DNA from: Eopsaltria australis
Taxonomy: Eukaryota > Chordata > Aves > Passeriformes > Petroicidae
DNA: 64,000 bases
Assembly (NCBI GenBank): GCA_034509425.1
Contig: JAVTVJ010000508.1
Coordinates: 2,111,799 to 2,175,798 of the forward strand
Reading direction: 5' to 3'
Shown: positions 39,260 to 51,500 of the stretch, one piece after another
Position numbering within the stretch: the first letter of the stretch is position 1
Layout of the letters: the number at the start of each line of letters is the position of its first letter
Translations under genes and position numbers: made by a program
Notes under the pieces: model-generated
Seen by the model: the letters and a program-made list of their open reading frames with translations, nothing else
Told to the model about the DNA's origin: nothing
Database searches by the model: none

Positions 39260-39539
39260 ACACTGTTAAATCTCAATTTTTTACCCATGGCTTTAGTATT
39301 ATAGCAAAAAACATGGCAATTAAACCTGCCAAGTACAGACGCTATTAAACAGCACTAAAAATCTAGCTTAAAATTAAAGAACATGTATTTCTAATTGCAG
39401 GGTGTTAGTCTTCCTCTAAAGATTAGTTCACCCTTCCATGTCTTTCTGTAATCAAACAGTAGTTAATAATAATTAGTTCTTTTTCTTAAAACATATTAGA
39501 TACAGTTGACAATTATTTCTCTGATTCTTTGCTTGGAAT

Positions 39540-41340
39540 ATTAGTCAGTTGTCTCCTAGGCGTGAAAGTCAGACCTGTTAAATGCTGATATGGTATCATG
39601 GGATTCATGATCAGAATTTTTGCTGCAGTGCAGCTCCTCATCCAGAACTGACATTACGTCCCATTCAGCAGTGTCAGGATCAGCTGCACTATCATTATCT
39701 GTAGCAGCAACAGCAGTGTCTTCTGGACATAAAAGTTTCCCCATCTATTTTTGTGGGTGTTTTTGATTGCTGATGCTTGCACAATTGTTCATTCCTTATG
39801 ATCACTTCCCCAGTCATACAGGAAGTATTAGTATTAAACAGGAAATTTCTTCTTTGGTTATCTTATGGAGTCTGGGGTTCAAAGTCTTTGAGTTCAATTT
39901 TCCACTGCTTAAGTGGCTTTCAGCATGTCACTTAATTCCTTTATGTCCTATTTTTAATACAACCCCACCAGAAATCAGTGTATTTCCCCATGAGACAGTA
40001 GTAGTTATAGGACACATGCTAAACTGTGAATTCCTCAGACACTGTCTTATAGGGTGCATCATTTTTTAAGAACTCTTAAGTTATAAGGAATTGCAGAGCT
40101 ACAGTAACAACAGTGTCTGCATGTTGCTGTAACGAAGTGTCTGCCTAATGGTAATTACATAGTTTGTATGCATTTTCTTTATGAGAAAGGCCTAGTGGTA
40201 CGGTCTCATCAGGCTAAAGTATATCAGATCATTCTGGCATGGCTGCTTTCAAGAGTTTTTCTCTCTTGTTTTGTCCACATTTTCAAAAACAGTGAGAAAA
40301 TCTCCTTGTAGACAGATGTCATCACAGGAAGGGTGCCAACTTATTCTTGAAAGTGGTTCAATACGTTGAAACCCAAAAATGTTCAAATTGCAGCCTACTT
40401 GACCTCTTTGTGATCCACCAACAGATGCTGACAGACAGCACATGTGGACATAACACTTCTTTTACAGAAATGTTTCTCTTTACTTTGCCAGTCTCTGAGA
40501 TAGGAAGTGTCTGCTGTTTGTCGTCTGTGTTTCATGTGTGGATTCCTTGAGAAGCATATGTGTTTTGTATTTCATCACTCTGAGGTTTTTGGTGAACATC
40601 TCACTGTGTGATATGCACTGTTCCTCCATGCTGACCACTCTGGACTGTAGGATGTGTAACCAGCTGTCTGTAACCTTCTTTTCAGTTGATAGAAAGAAGG
40701 TTATGTTTTCCATGCAGCTGTCTTAATTTCCATTATGTTTGTTATAGAGTATATGAAATGTCTGGATTTTATGTGCAGCAGCCAACATGTTGTGGACATT
40801 CCTTGTGTTATGGAAAATAACAGAGTTTTCCAGGCTGAGTATGGCTGAAACATGCTATGAGAAGAGATCCAGAATCATGGACTGCATTCAATTTCACTGT
40901 TCAAAACAGTGAATTCTGGGGAAAACGCCAATGGTTTAGTTGTGGCCTTGACATATCTCAGAGCAGTCAGAAGCACCTTGGCAGGATGACTTGGGTCTCT
41001 CCATGTTAATGACAAATATTAAGGTAAGTAGGGCAATGACTCCCCCTGTGATGTGATAAGGAAAGGAGTGATCATAGAAATCATAAAGATGAGGAGGAAA
41101 TTTGATTTCTGTCATTTTTGAATGTATCTTTTATCTTGTCCTTAGGTCCAGTACTTTTTTGGATGTAATGCATGCCATATGATTTGATGTTTTGTGGTTG
41201 TTCAGCTGAGGTCTATGGATACATCTCCTCCAATATTTGATTTCAGTATTCTGGTTGATATGTAAAAGAATGAAAATGACAGATTTAATCATAAGATGGA
41301 TTCTGTTTTCAATCACTATTCAAGGTGTTATCTGCCTTGT
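39540..41340 (-). other. Unclassified segment with several short minus-strand open frames
   Basis: Minus-strand frames at 39556-39744 (62 codons, acidic, rich in D/E/S), 40249-40443 (64), 40480-40713 (77) and 41131-41316 (61) occur close together, separated by stops and frame changes. The codon use of 39556-39744 looks less AT-biased than chance AT-rich DNA would give. I recognise no domain, no splice-bounded exon and no transposase or reverse-transcriptase motif. It could be a decayed mobile-element ORF, a pseudogene or chance. I list it as unexplained, not as a gene. Confidence 0.2.
40671..40703. repeat. Hairpin, 12-bp arms with one mismatch
   Basis: TAACCTTCTTTT (40671-40682) pairs with GAAAGAAGGTTA (40692-40703) across a 9-nt loop, with a mismatch at the innermost pair. 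Confidence 0.75.
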
Positions 41341-44300
41341 TTAAAGTGAGTCCTGAAGAAATATATTGTAGGCAGAATTGTCTTTCCAAATGGTCTTGTA
41401 TTGCTGTTACTGCAAATGAGTCTCAGAATGGAGTGCAAAAGGTGTCCAGTGACACTTGGGAGGATGATTATTTACAATAGTGAGATCACTCACTGCTCCA
41501 GTACAGGCCATATTTTACATGGTGGTTTTCCCAGTAACTTCTTAGCAATACATAATAATATTATAAAATTATTTTTATTCCAGAACAGGATGGAAACTTA
41601 CTTCCTTTTCCTGCTAATCAACAGAATGCACAGCATATGAAAAAGACAGAAATAGAGTTCATGCTGTAGACAATGATGTGTCATCAAAGAATAGGATAAT
41701 ATAACCTTTGTCTAATGGTATATGTTTATATCCATTCATGATGAAAATACAATCTTTTTTCTTTGAGTTTTTATTATTTACATTGTGTATTCATTTTATG
41801 TATTTGTATTGAATGTAACCAGGCCACAGGTTTTTTTCATTTGAGTTTAAATGAACAAGCCAATACCTTTATACAATCTTTTGGGTCTTGTGTACTCAGG
41901 AGGATTCATATTACATAATTTTATGATAAGCGGTACTTGTGGTGTCTAAGGAAAAATTGCTGGTTTTCTCTCATAATAAGTAACCAGAAAAAGTGACAAG
42001 AGTTAGTTATCATTTTAAAAGCTTTAGCTTCTTGGTAAATATTGCAATAAATGAAAAGACTACTCTAAATATATATTGACTATTGTGATAGAAGTTTACA
42101 GATCACTATGGCAAACCTCTCCACTGATGCACCCCATGGTTTCTTTCTACATTCAAATACCCTAGAAGAGAAACATCAATGGTGGAGTAATTGAGGAAGA
42201 TTATATGAGAAGACTTACTGTTTAGTAACCCTAGCTCTTGATAGTGAATTCGGACACAGAATGAGTTTGTTTGGAGTAGGGGAAAATAGTTCTCTTCAAA
42301 TTATGAACTTAAATTTTGCTATTAAAAGCAAGTCAAAATAGCCGAAGTAGGATAAGTACGTTATTCATGACATAGTGTCTGTTCAAAGAAACCATCAATA
42401 TTTGATTTTGTTCTTCGTGTATGATTTCTGATTAACCTCTCCACATCCTCCCCCTCACCCTCCCCAAACAACAGCGAAGGTTATCTTGCATTTCTTTATC
42501 TGTAAACAAATTTTAAATAAAAGTATGTTTGCTTCACTTAAATGTTCCATAGAAAAACCTCAAAAAGGACATAGTTCCCTTTCACAGTAACTTTTAAAAT
42601 ACTTTTCTCTTTCAAAATTTAAATTTTATTACATGTTTCTTTTAACATTCTGAACGAAATTAAAATGTATACTTAAAAGAATAACAAGATTTTTACAATC
42701 TTAGCAGATATAATTGAACAGATAAAATGTGTATTTTTTATTATGTATATTGTGCCTGGTTAATTGCTTGCTAATTTTTTCAGATGAAGAATTTTTTCAG
42801 CAAATTATTTTGTTTTGGGCAAAGACCAAAACCTCAAAGAGGAATATTCTGTAGATTTTCATAGAATCTGAGTGGTTGTATATATAAAACTGTCTAATTA
42901 TTTGTTTGGCTTTGAGAGTTTTGACTGTTGGGCACAAGGACTTGTTTTTTTCTAGTTAGAAACTGTCTGGTTCGGACAAGGGACTTTTGGCTGATGCATT
43001 GTGTTGTCAGCTCCTCTCCATTGGATATGTTGGCATCAGAGTGCACTAAGAAGTAGAGGCATGGATTTCTTGCAACACTCCTTGACAGAGTTGGAAAATT
43101 TCTTGAAAAGGATGTTGTTCCTTGGGTTCACAAATTTTAGCTAGTTTCTGTTTGGATTTTGTGTTTAAATGGAGAGACTTTCTATAGAAACCATCTATGG
43201 TAATTAAATAACTAATTAATTACCGAAGATCCACAATAACTCTAAATTTCATTTGGTTTGAGAGTAATATAATAAAATTTATACCATTTCAATAAGTAAT
43301 TTTTTTATTCCCCAAGTAATAAATTGTCTCCTTAACCTTACTTCAAGAGACTTCAAGAGGACCAAGAAAATAGCTTTTCTTCAAAGGTTTCTGTTTCATT
43401 TTTAAATTATGGAAGAGCTAGAATCTGTGGTTTACCATCTTTTACTTCTCTATTACTGTTATAGGGCAGCTCTTAGTCCTTTGGCTTTTTAAGCTGTGCT
43501 ACACCAATCCACAAAATGTTTATGAATATTATTCATATTTCCTAACAGGATGGACATGGAAAACAGGTTTGCAAGCAGTCTTATACCTAGTTACTTTCAA
43601 CACCCATCACTTCTGTATGTGTCTCAGCCATCTGCCTACCATACCTGGGAATTGCTTCATGTCATAAATTCACATTATAGCCACGAAGGTATTCAGTTAA
43701 ATGAAAGACATTTCAACATCCTTGGATCTAATGTGGAGGCAACATTCCCAGAAATTACAGTGGTTCCTGTAATATCTACTTGTCAAAGGGCTGTGTGTCT
43801 AGATTATATCAGTGATGAGGTTTCTTGCACCCAAAGAGCTCTGAAGCTTGAGCAAAGGCTCTTTCTCTGAAGAAAACAAAATACTGGTAGGGTATCAAAA
43901 TAGTACTTCACTGACAGGATGGACACAGCTTTTCCAGAGACAACTGGCTCAAGCAGAGCAGCATGGGAACAGGCAAACCTGCAAAAGAGCACCCTGAAAA
44001 CCCAAGGGAGCTCTGGTATTTATTTAGTATTGCTCCATGTAATTTCCTGCCTGCATGTCTGCACAAAAGGAAGCTTGGGTTTATTTTAAACAGCCTGTTC
44101 ATTCTTGTGTTGGATCCTCTGATACAGTCACTTTGCAGGAGAGATCCTTGGGGTGATTATAGGACTGTTATGTAACCCAGCAAAACAGAGAGGGAGGCTA
44201 GGTAGATAACTACTTGACCAGAGAAACTATGTGTGATGTAAAATAATTGAATAAAATTTCCTAATCTTTCCCTTAAAAAAGAAATATTCGGATGCTAAAT

Positions 44301-44400
44301 TCCTGTGCTACTTATCAAATAAATAGAACACAGACATGAGAAAAGCTTGCTGCTGTCTGTTGGTGAAGCCTTTGGCTCCCAGAAAAAACAGATACGTATT
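41341..44400. other. Gene-free stretch
   Basis: About 3.1 kb. A 106-codon frame at 43550-43870 is preceded by a splice-acceptor-like TTTCCTAACAG but has no recognisable domain, so it is not called. A homeodomain-site palindrome lies at 43199-43224. Confidence 0.45.
43199..43224. repeat. Inverted repeat of TAATTA sites
   Basis: GGTAATTAA (43199-43207) faces TTAATTACC (43216-43224). Each arm holds a TAATTA homeodomain core. This could be a paired homeodomain-type binding site, though AT-rich DNA makes such words common. Confidence 0.6.
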
Positions 44401-44405
44401 TGTAT

Positions 44406-44432
44406 TTATAAATATATATATATAAAAATATA
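44406..44432. repeat. Short AT-rich (TA)n-like tract
   Basis: TATA/AAATATA low-complexity sequence. Confidence 0.75.
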
Positions 44433-44622
44433 ACATAAAAGTTCATGCAAAAACATACATATACTTCTATTCTGTACTTCTATCCAAATACAATGAACAC
44501 ATTCTTAGAGATGTTTGGCAGTATAATTAGCTTCAAAACTCTGAGGTTTGATTTCCTACTAATGTGCAATGATACAATCAAACTTTTGAATAAATTATAG
44601 GCAAAATCTTTCTGTTGTCTAA

Positions 44623-44945
44623 CATTTGACCTGGAGTTTCTGTAACCTGCTGTTTATTAAGACATACAGTACAATTAGGAGCTCTAAACACTTACAAGGA
44701 TCTGTTGCCTGGGGGAGTATGTACACAGCATCTCCATTAAGCAATTTAAGTATTGTTAGTGTCAGTTTTAGCTTCCATTTTTTTCACTTTCATTTCCTGT
44801 TCTAAGTACATACTGTGTATCCCTCTGCGTATTACATGATAGTGGATAAAGAAAAATTGCCAGTAGAAGCATAGTTTATTTGAAACTGCATTTTGTCACC
44901 AGTGGTTTCCCTTCCCCGATTCTATAACTGCATTCCTTCTGGCCA
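44623..44945 (+). repeat. Interspersed repeat, copy 1 (paralogue at 48144-48476)
   Basis: This is colinear with 48144-48476 in the same orientation. Shared blocks in order: TGACCTGGAGTTTCT, AAGACRTAC, CTTACA, TCCATTAA, CTTCCATTT, ATTACATG, GGATAAA, TAGAAG followed by TAGTTT.TTTGAAACTG, CCCCGA and TTCTGG. The offset between copies stays within about 3504-3533 bp along the whole length, which is the sign of real common descent with small indels. Divergence is high, so it is old. Its right end overlaps the reverse-transcriptase remnant, so it may be part of the same LINE or a separate element beside it. Confidence 0.65.
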
Positions 44946-45080
44946 TGGACAAAGGTCAGATGTTCAGAGTAATTTTATTAGATCTATCAACAGCCTTTGA
45001 TACCTCACAAATGAGGGATTGCTGACCCGCACGCTGTTGGCGCTTTGTGCTTTCTCTTGTGGATAGTTTAGTTTAATGTG
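44867..45080 (+). mobile_element. Decayed reverse-transcriptase fragment of an L2-like LINE
   Basis: One frame stays open from 44867 to 45022. It contains a WFPFPDSITAF stretch (from 44903), matching the GFRPGHxTETAL region of non-LTR reverse transcriptases, then LLAMDKG, then VILLDLSTAFDT (44969-45004). The last is the palm-domain motif LLDLSxAFDT, with the first catalytic-type Asp of motif A (Asp at 44981-44983, Asp at 44999-45001). The LLDLS form is the L2/L3-like version; CR1 has YLDFSKAFDT. After TGA at 45023 a further GIADPHAV-like stretch in another frame (GGGATTGCTGACCC) fits the next conserved block, so a frameshift has occurred. It is a dead, ancient fragment of about 60-70 codons. 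Confidence 0.65.
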
Positions 45081-46720
45081 TTGCTTACTTCTGTGTACTG
45101 TGGACTCAGATGTTAGGATGACTGGGCATATAAAGCTCATTAAAGACAAAACATTTTTATCTGGGCAGCATACTATTCCTGCGTACAGAAACTTGTCTCT
45201 GTTGTGAAAAATATGGGGAAATCAGTTATACCATGCAAAACTAATAGTAGAACACTCCCTTTGAATTTTTTTTCTTTGATAACACAATATCTCTTTTGAG
45301 TTTCTCTAACAGGAAAGCCAAATATCAGGGTCACTTCTGCAGCAGCTTCACAGATGCTAAACTCTAATACCACAACTGCAATCTAGTTGTCATATGGTGG
45401 TATTGGGTGTCATGGTTAGTCTTTTCCTTGCTTCCTTAAGAGATTTTTGTAAAGGCTTTGGAGCAGCTGTTATCCTGCTTTATAATTTTATTTGTAGATC
45501 ATTTTTCTTTTGTTGTCTTTCGCTAATCGAGCAGTTCTTAACTGTCAACTGTTAGAGAAATTTCTTTGCATTATGGCCCAATTGTGCAACAATGATTTCT
45601 CTCCATCTGCTATATTTCTCATTTCTAATTAAATCTGAGCACAGGCTCAAATACATCCTGAAATGCCTCATATTGAACACAATTCATGTTAAGAGTAGGA
45701 TATTAAATTAATGTTGACAGATCTGAAGGAGCCATAACTACAAAGGCAAGACATTGATTGTGTTTTAAGTAAACCAACATAATCTGCAGCCCATATCCTG
45801 TCTCAACCACCTTAACACCAGATTTCCTACTCTGTGTTGCTTAGTACAATAGTTCCTCACAAGGCATGTTTTAGTTCCAGCTTTGGACTCTAATTTGTGC
45901 ATATTAAGGTCATATTATGGTCTGTGAGGTCTAGGAAACTTTTACTGCAGATTGTCATGTGTTTGTGTATTCGACCCTATAACGAAACAGTCTTTTCCAA
46001 AGGTCTGTCATTTGGCATTTGGTGTATCTTGGATATTTTAGAAGTATTTCAGGTGTTACACAGTGACTGCTGGGGCAGACTTGGTTCCCTGCCAGCCAAT
46101 ATGCATGGATTTATTTTAAGTGGAAAACAAGACTTGAGGAGGGGTCAGATGGAAAAGAAGGTAAGTTCATCTGCTGGAATCTCACTGTACTATGTCATTA
46201 GCACAAAACTAGGATGAATGCATGATACTTGGGAACACCGCTGAGCCCTGTGACACAGGAAGAAATAATAGAGTCCTTAAAGGGACTTAAAAGTTCATTA
46301 TGCATGTATAAAACATAAAAAACAAGCTCTGAACCTATCTGTATGTACCTATAAGCACCTCGTACAGCTAACTCCACTGTTTGTTTATAAGACATTAAGC
46401 CCTCAGTAAATATGAGATGTATTTAAAACAAGGAAAATATTAATATTGAAATATTGAAAATGCCAAAGAGGGCATTTAATTTAGGTACCAAAAGTATAAT
46501 AGTCAGGAGTGAGTTAATGATCTGTCCTGGTAGAGTTTTAACCTTGAGGTTATGGAACAACAGCAGAGATTGGAAAGTGTTAGGCAGATTGGCTCCCTTG
46601 GACCTGTATACTAAAGAAATGGAAAAACAATACTAGGGGAAAAAACATTTTTTCTTTTAAATTTGCTTCAAGGCACTTAAACGAATAAGAAACACTGAAG
46701 GCCCTATAATACTAAAATCA
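45081..46720. other. Gene-free stretch
   Basis: About 1.6 kb. The longest frame is 106 codons (45897-46217), with no recognisable domain. No repeat was recognised. Confidence 0.45.
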
Positions 46721-47050
46721 TCAGTCTGCTAAAATTGGCAACTACATCTCAGCATCTGCTGACTGAGCTGACACACCCAAGGCATTCAATCATCTCAGAA
46801 CAGCCACACGCCCTGTTGTGTTTTGCTTTGCACTTAATGCAGTCACTTGGTGACATTTAAATGCGGGCTAATTATAAACACTTTTCATACACAACTGTTC
46901 CAAAATCTATTTCCTATGCATATTCATGTTGAATCTGGTTTACATACAGAGTCATCACTGGAGTCATTGTGATTAAAAACTATGGCACAGTTATTATTCT
47001 GATTAGCATCCATTAGACTCACATCCATTATACAGTAGTTCTTGATCCTT
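46721..47050. promoter_or_regulatory. Candidate conserved non-coding element
   Basis: The stretch has higher word complexity than its flanks, with no long A/T runs. It carries a homeodomain-type GCTAATTATAAA (around 46867-46878) and a TATGCATATTCAT word (around 46916-46928), both frequent in developmental enhancers. There is no repeat signature and no open frame. This is a judgement from sequence texture only; conservation was not measured. Confidence 0.25.
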
Positions 47051-48143
47051 CATAAATATTTTTTCTTCTACATTCTATTTATTTTTCAGCATGTTATTTG
47101 ATTAAACTTATACAAAAAACAGATTTATGAACTTTTTAGTATAGGAATTTGTTTAGTTTATGTTCCTTATATACAATGTATGCTTTAACTGTTGCTTCCT
47201 TCTGGTTTCCAATCTGATAAAAAAAGTCAGCTATTAAAGTTTGAAAAAGTAGAGCACTGCGGCTTTTTTCTAAGCTAGAGAATATCGCACTTTCAAATTG
47301 TTTTTACCTTTAAGCTAAATCACTGCATATTGAATGAAAAACACTTTTTTTTTTGCAACAGAATGCTTTGCAATTGATGCAAAAAAATAAATCAGCCAAA
47401 TTATTATCTTTTGCTTAAAACTTCTATAAATCAAGAGGTCCAGATGCATAGTTTAATAACACGATGCAGCAACTTTAACAAGGACTAAATTTGTCTTTAA
47501 GTCCACATGATAGTGAAAGCTTAATATGAAAAACTTTTGTCTAGCACAAGTGATTTGAAGATGTTTTGCTCCATGCATGTGAACTCAGCAGGTGATTCTT
47601 GCCTATCTTTGATGTCAAACAGCACAAAACTTCAGTGAGTAGTAGCTTCAGAAATGCAATAGACATAGCTGAGTCTTCATATGAAGCTCATGCTTGAACT
47701 ACATCAGAAGAACTGACATCTATTATGGTGAGCAAAGACAAGTGTTTGAAAAGAGATTCAAACAGAAGTGTCAGAATTTACAGTGCATAGTTTTATATAA
47801 GTTGATTTTAACCAAGCATATCTCTATGAACTCTGCAGGATAGAAAAGAAATTTCAAAAAGCAGAGAAATTGTTGTCATCTAAGGGCATGGAATGTTTTA
47901 ATAGCTTAAGGAAGAACATTTCTGAAAGGTTATATGGTGATCCATTTACTTTGACTGAGTAATAAGGCTCATCATCGTCATGGTGAGGATTTTAACCCTT
48001 AGAACAATGAAAATGTTCCAATTGTATTGCCAGAATTAAAAAGCTGAGAGTAATTGGCTCTTTCAGAGATTTTTAGTTTCTTCAAAAACACGTTTCACAT
48101 TAAGAGATATGAATAAATAAAATGCACTTTTTCAGCCACAATA
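47051..48143. other. Gene-free stretch
   Basis: About 1.1 kb of AT-rich sequence with nothing recognised. Confidence 0.5.
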
Positions 48144-48476
48144 TGTCTGACCTGGAGTTTCTTGCTTTAGTCTAGACTAAGACGTACCTTAGGATAAGGA
48201 CGCACACTTACATATTATCACTTTTAAGGGAAGAGCATTTAGACAAGAGTTCCATTAAAGACCATTACATTTGTTTATCATCTTTCTTCCATTTATTAAT
48301 TTTCTTTCCTTGTCCTGAATACATACATCCCCACGTGAATTACATGGCACCGGATAAAACCCCTTTGTAGAAGTGTAGTTTGTTTGAAACTGTGTCCTAC
48401 AGGAATACTTGCAGCAGTGCTCTGAAACTATCCCCGAGGAGTCCCGTGTCACAAAACAATCTAATTGTTCTTCTGG
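48144..48476 (+). repeat. Interspersed repeat, copy 2 (paralogue at 44623-44945)
   Basis: See copy 1 for the shared blocks. This copy lacks the reverse-transcriptase motif to its right, where a microsatellite begins about 40 bp later. That suggests the shared unit ends near 48476, or that this copy is truncated there. Confidence 0.65.
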
Positions 48477-48515
48477 AAATTCTTCTTTTGTTAAAAACAG
48501 AAGGGGAAAGAAACT

Positions 48516-48597
48516 ATAATAATAACAATAATAACAATAATAACAATAATAACAAACAATAATAACAATAATAACAACAATAATAATAATAATAATA
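48516..48597. repeat. (AAT/AAC)n microsatellite
   Basis: About 80 bp of alternating AATAAC and AAT units ending in pure (AAT)n. A frame that reads as an asparagine run is an artefact of this tract. Confidence 0.97.
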
Positions 48598-51500
48598 GGC
48601 AGAACTCCAAGGCAGAATTACTTGGCTGAAGCACACAAAGAAAGAAAGTAATGAATTTTCTAACTGGTAATCAATAATATATAAGAATGGACTTTTTTTT
48701 AGGCTTTCTTAATTTGCAAGTAAAACATATGAGGAGATAATTGCTTAATTTATTGAATGATTTCTTATTAATTTCTCTACGTTCTATAGGTATATAAAAT
48801 CTCTAGCTTTTAGGGAAAATAATAAGAAAAGACCAGTTGAATTGAGCTTTGTCTTCACTTTGGACTATATATCTTTACAAGCTAATATGTTTAAGACTCT
48901 GAACTGTATTGCTGTACTGTATTCAGATGCCTCTTCATTCCATGAATGAGCTAATAATTTAATTATAATATAAATAAATTAGTCCATACTACATTTTCTT
49001 GAAAAGTCATTTGAAGGCATCTCACACTGTATTGAGAGATACTTGAACTTCCTGCCTGGCAAGCACAATTTAAGATAAAGATTTGTCTAAGTCTTAATCT
49101 TTTACTATAACAAAAATTTTCCTTGTTGTCTTTTTTTTTGGCTTAAATCTGAATGTAATATAAGGTATAACAAAAAGTTGTGAAACTCTTCTCTACCTAA
49201 ACACCTTTTTTTATCTAGCAGACAAAATTATGTAGTAATTAAAATTACTTTGTTTTAGATTAAACCATTAAACACAAATTTGGATCAAAATACACATCTG
49301 CACTGAGATATAACATTTTCATATGTTGCTAGATAATCCTCACAATCTTCTATATTTTAACACATCTAAGTCTGTTTAAAATGCAGCAAGGAGTTTTGAA
49401 ATGTTTTGGGCCTGTTTGAGGACACTGTTTTATTTTTTTGCAAGATTCTAGTTATAATTAGTATGGACCTGAGACAGGAAAGTGTGCAGCATCTTCAAAC
49501 CGTGGAAAGATTTTTGGAAAGCGAGCCTTACCCCAGAAGAGGCTGATTGACAGGGTCTCAAGATAAAGCCCATCGCAGAATTTCCTCGCTTTTCCTCTCA
49601 GGAAAACCACTACCAACCAACCCCGTAAATTACTTCATAGAGATACTTTGCAAAATAACACCAAGAATGAAAAAAGTTACAGAGATGTCATATACAATTC
49701 CAATGCTATATGCATGCTTAGCTCTGGCTTAAGGCATGCAGGCATGAGGAGTAATAAATTGTTTCTAAGCTTAGCTAGTATCTTTACAACAAGGCTTTCT
49801 GTTTCTGTTACTTAATTGGAAAGCACCAAGAGGACAGTGTTGTCACACTTGCTTTATCTTCATGCTAAAACATCACAATTTCTTTTTGGCAAATGTTCTC
49901 TTCCCAAGAAAAGTAAGGCTGGCTGATTTGAAGTTATATTATTTAAAAAGTGTTGGCTGAAAATTCTGTTATGGGATTAACTTCACGAAACTACCTTTCT
50001 CGATAGCCTCTGAATGGGTCCAGGAACACATGGGTTCTGTCCCATCCTTATTCCCAGGCTGGAAGACATCTCCTGCATCCCTGGGAGGGTTCCTAACCAC
50101 CAGCCTATAAGACACTTTTGGAAAGGCTGTTCTTCACCTTTCTTTCACAAGTATTTCATGTTATATGGAAGAGTGAATAGACTCATTTACTTCACATATA
50201 CACATTCATAAATACAGTGTTTAAAGGAAGAGGAATTGTTTCAGTTCCCTTTCCTTTGCCTTTGTGCATCTGAAATAGAGACTTAATACAATATACCTGT
50301 TCAACATTTTTCCTTTATAAACCAGAACAGCGCAGTAAAAAATTAGGTGTGATGCATTTGATAGCCTTACTGACTCCACTAATGACAGACACTTTATTTC
50401 TAGCAGCAGTTATTTGAGAACCGTCTAGGCTACCTAAAATTCAATAGATGATGGATAATCACCAAGCCTGTCCTTGTGGATGTAATGCTGTTCTTTCTGC
50501 AAGTGGTCTCTAACCTGGAAACCCTGGACAAAAGTCCCCAGGGAAAAAGTTGACCGTCTTGGGCTTGAAATACTGGTCTACTCGTTTTCTGGAGTTTTCT
50601 AGAATTATGAGGGTATTATGTGACCTACTTATTGATGTCTGGAGATCCCTGGGTGACCAAATGCCTTTCAAGGGAACACTGCACATCAGTTCAGGAGGTA
50701 CATAACTAGATAGTACATCATTAACTGAATCCAAGTGAGTGTCCTGGATTCAGGTGAACAAAGATATTCAAAAACCTACTATAACGGGATTGTCATGGCT
50801 AAAAACTATGTAACTTAAAATGAAGTGTTCACATTTCACTATTAGGCCTTTTTCTTGCTAGTAGACCACATCCTCAAGTTTTATTAAAAATGGTAACATG
50901 CCTTAAATGTCTATTAATGTATGTCTAATTATAATGGAAGGCCTATAAAAATCCTTCCAACAGCCACATGAATAGCCAAACAATTATACACTGTAAAATT
51001 GCAATGACTACTAAGGGAATTAATAATGAAATAAATCTTAGAAACAAAATTGCAAACAAGGATGTTCATCGTTATTGGGCTAAATAATTAAAAATTTCTG
51101 GAGCAATTTTTCATGAAATCTATGGGTAATTTTGCTTTAAAATGATGATAAAATCTGGGTCACAATACTATAAATTGCTTATGCAAACACCTTAAACTGG
51201 AAACCCATGAAAACCTTTGTTTTTAGAGGGAACGAAGTTAAAAGATCAGCACATGAGGATGACTGGGAGACAGCTATGTTTTTTCTACCTGCATGGCCAG
51301 CAATGATTCTCTTGAAGATTGTATCTAGAGCAGAGAAACATTTAAAATATGTGATGAAAAAACAGACTGTATGAAACATTACATGAATTTAGCAATAAAT
51401 AAAAGAGATATTACTAAAAAAACTTTGAAATGTAAAAACAGAAATAAATTTATGAATAAACAAATGAAATTAGTGGCAGGTTATTTCTGGTTGTTGGGGG

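Noticed and set aside
43550..43870. 106-codon frame preceded by a splice-acceptor-like TTTCCTAACAG
   Set aside because: Acceptor-like words are common in AT-rich DNA. There is no donor with a phase-compatible neighbour and no known protein similarity.
48380..48562. Frame encoding an asparagine run
   Set aside because: It is translation of the (AAT/AAC)n microsatellite.
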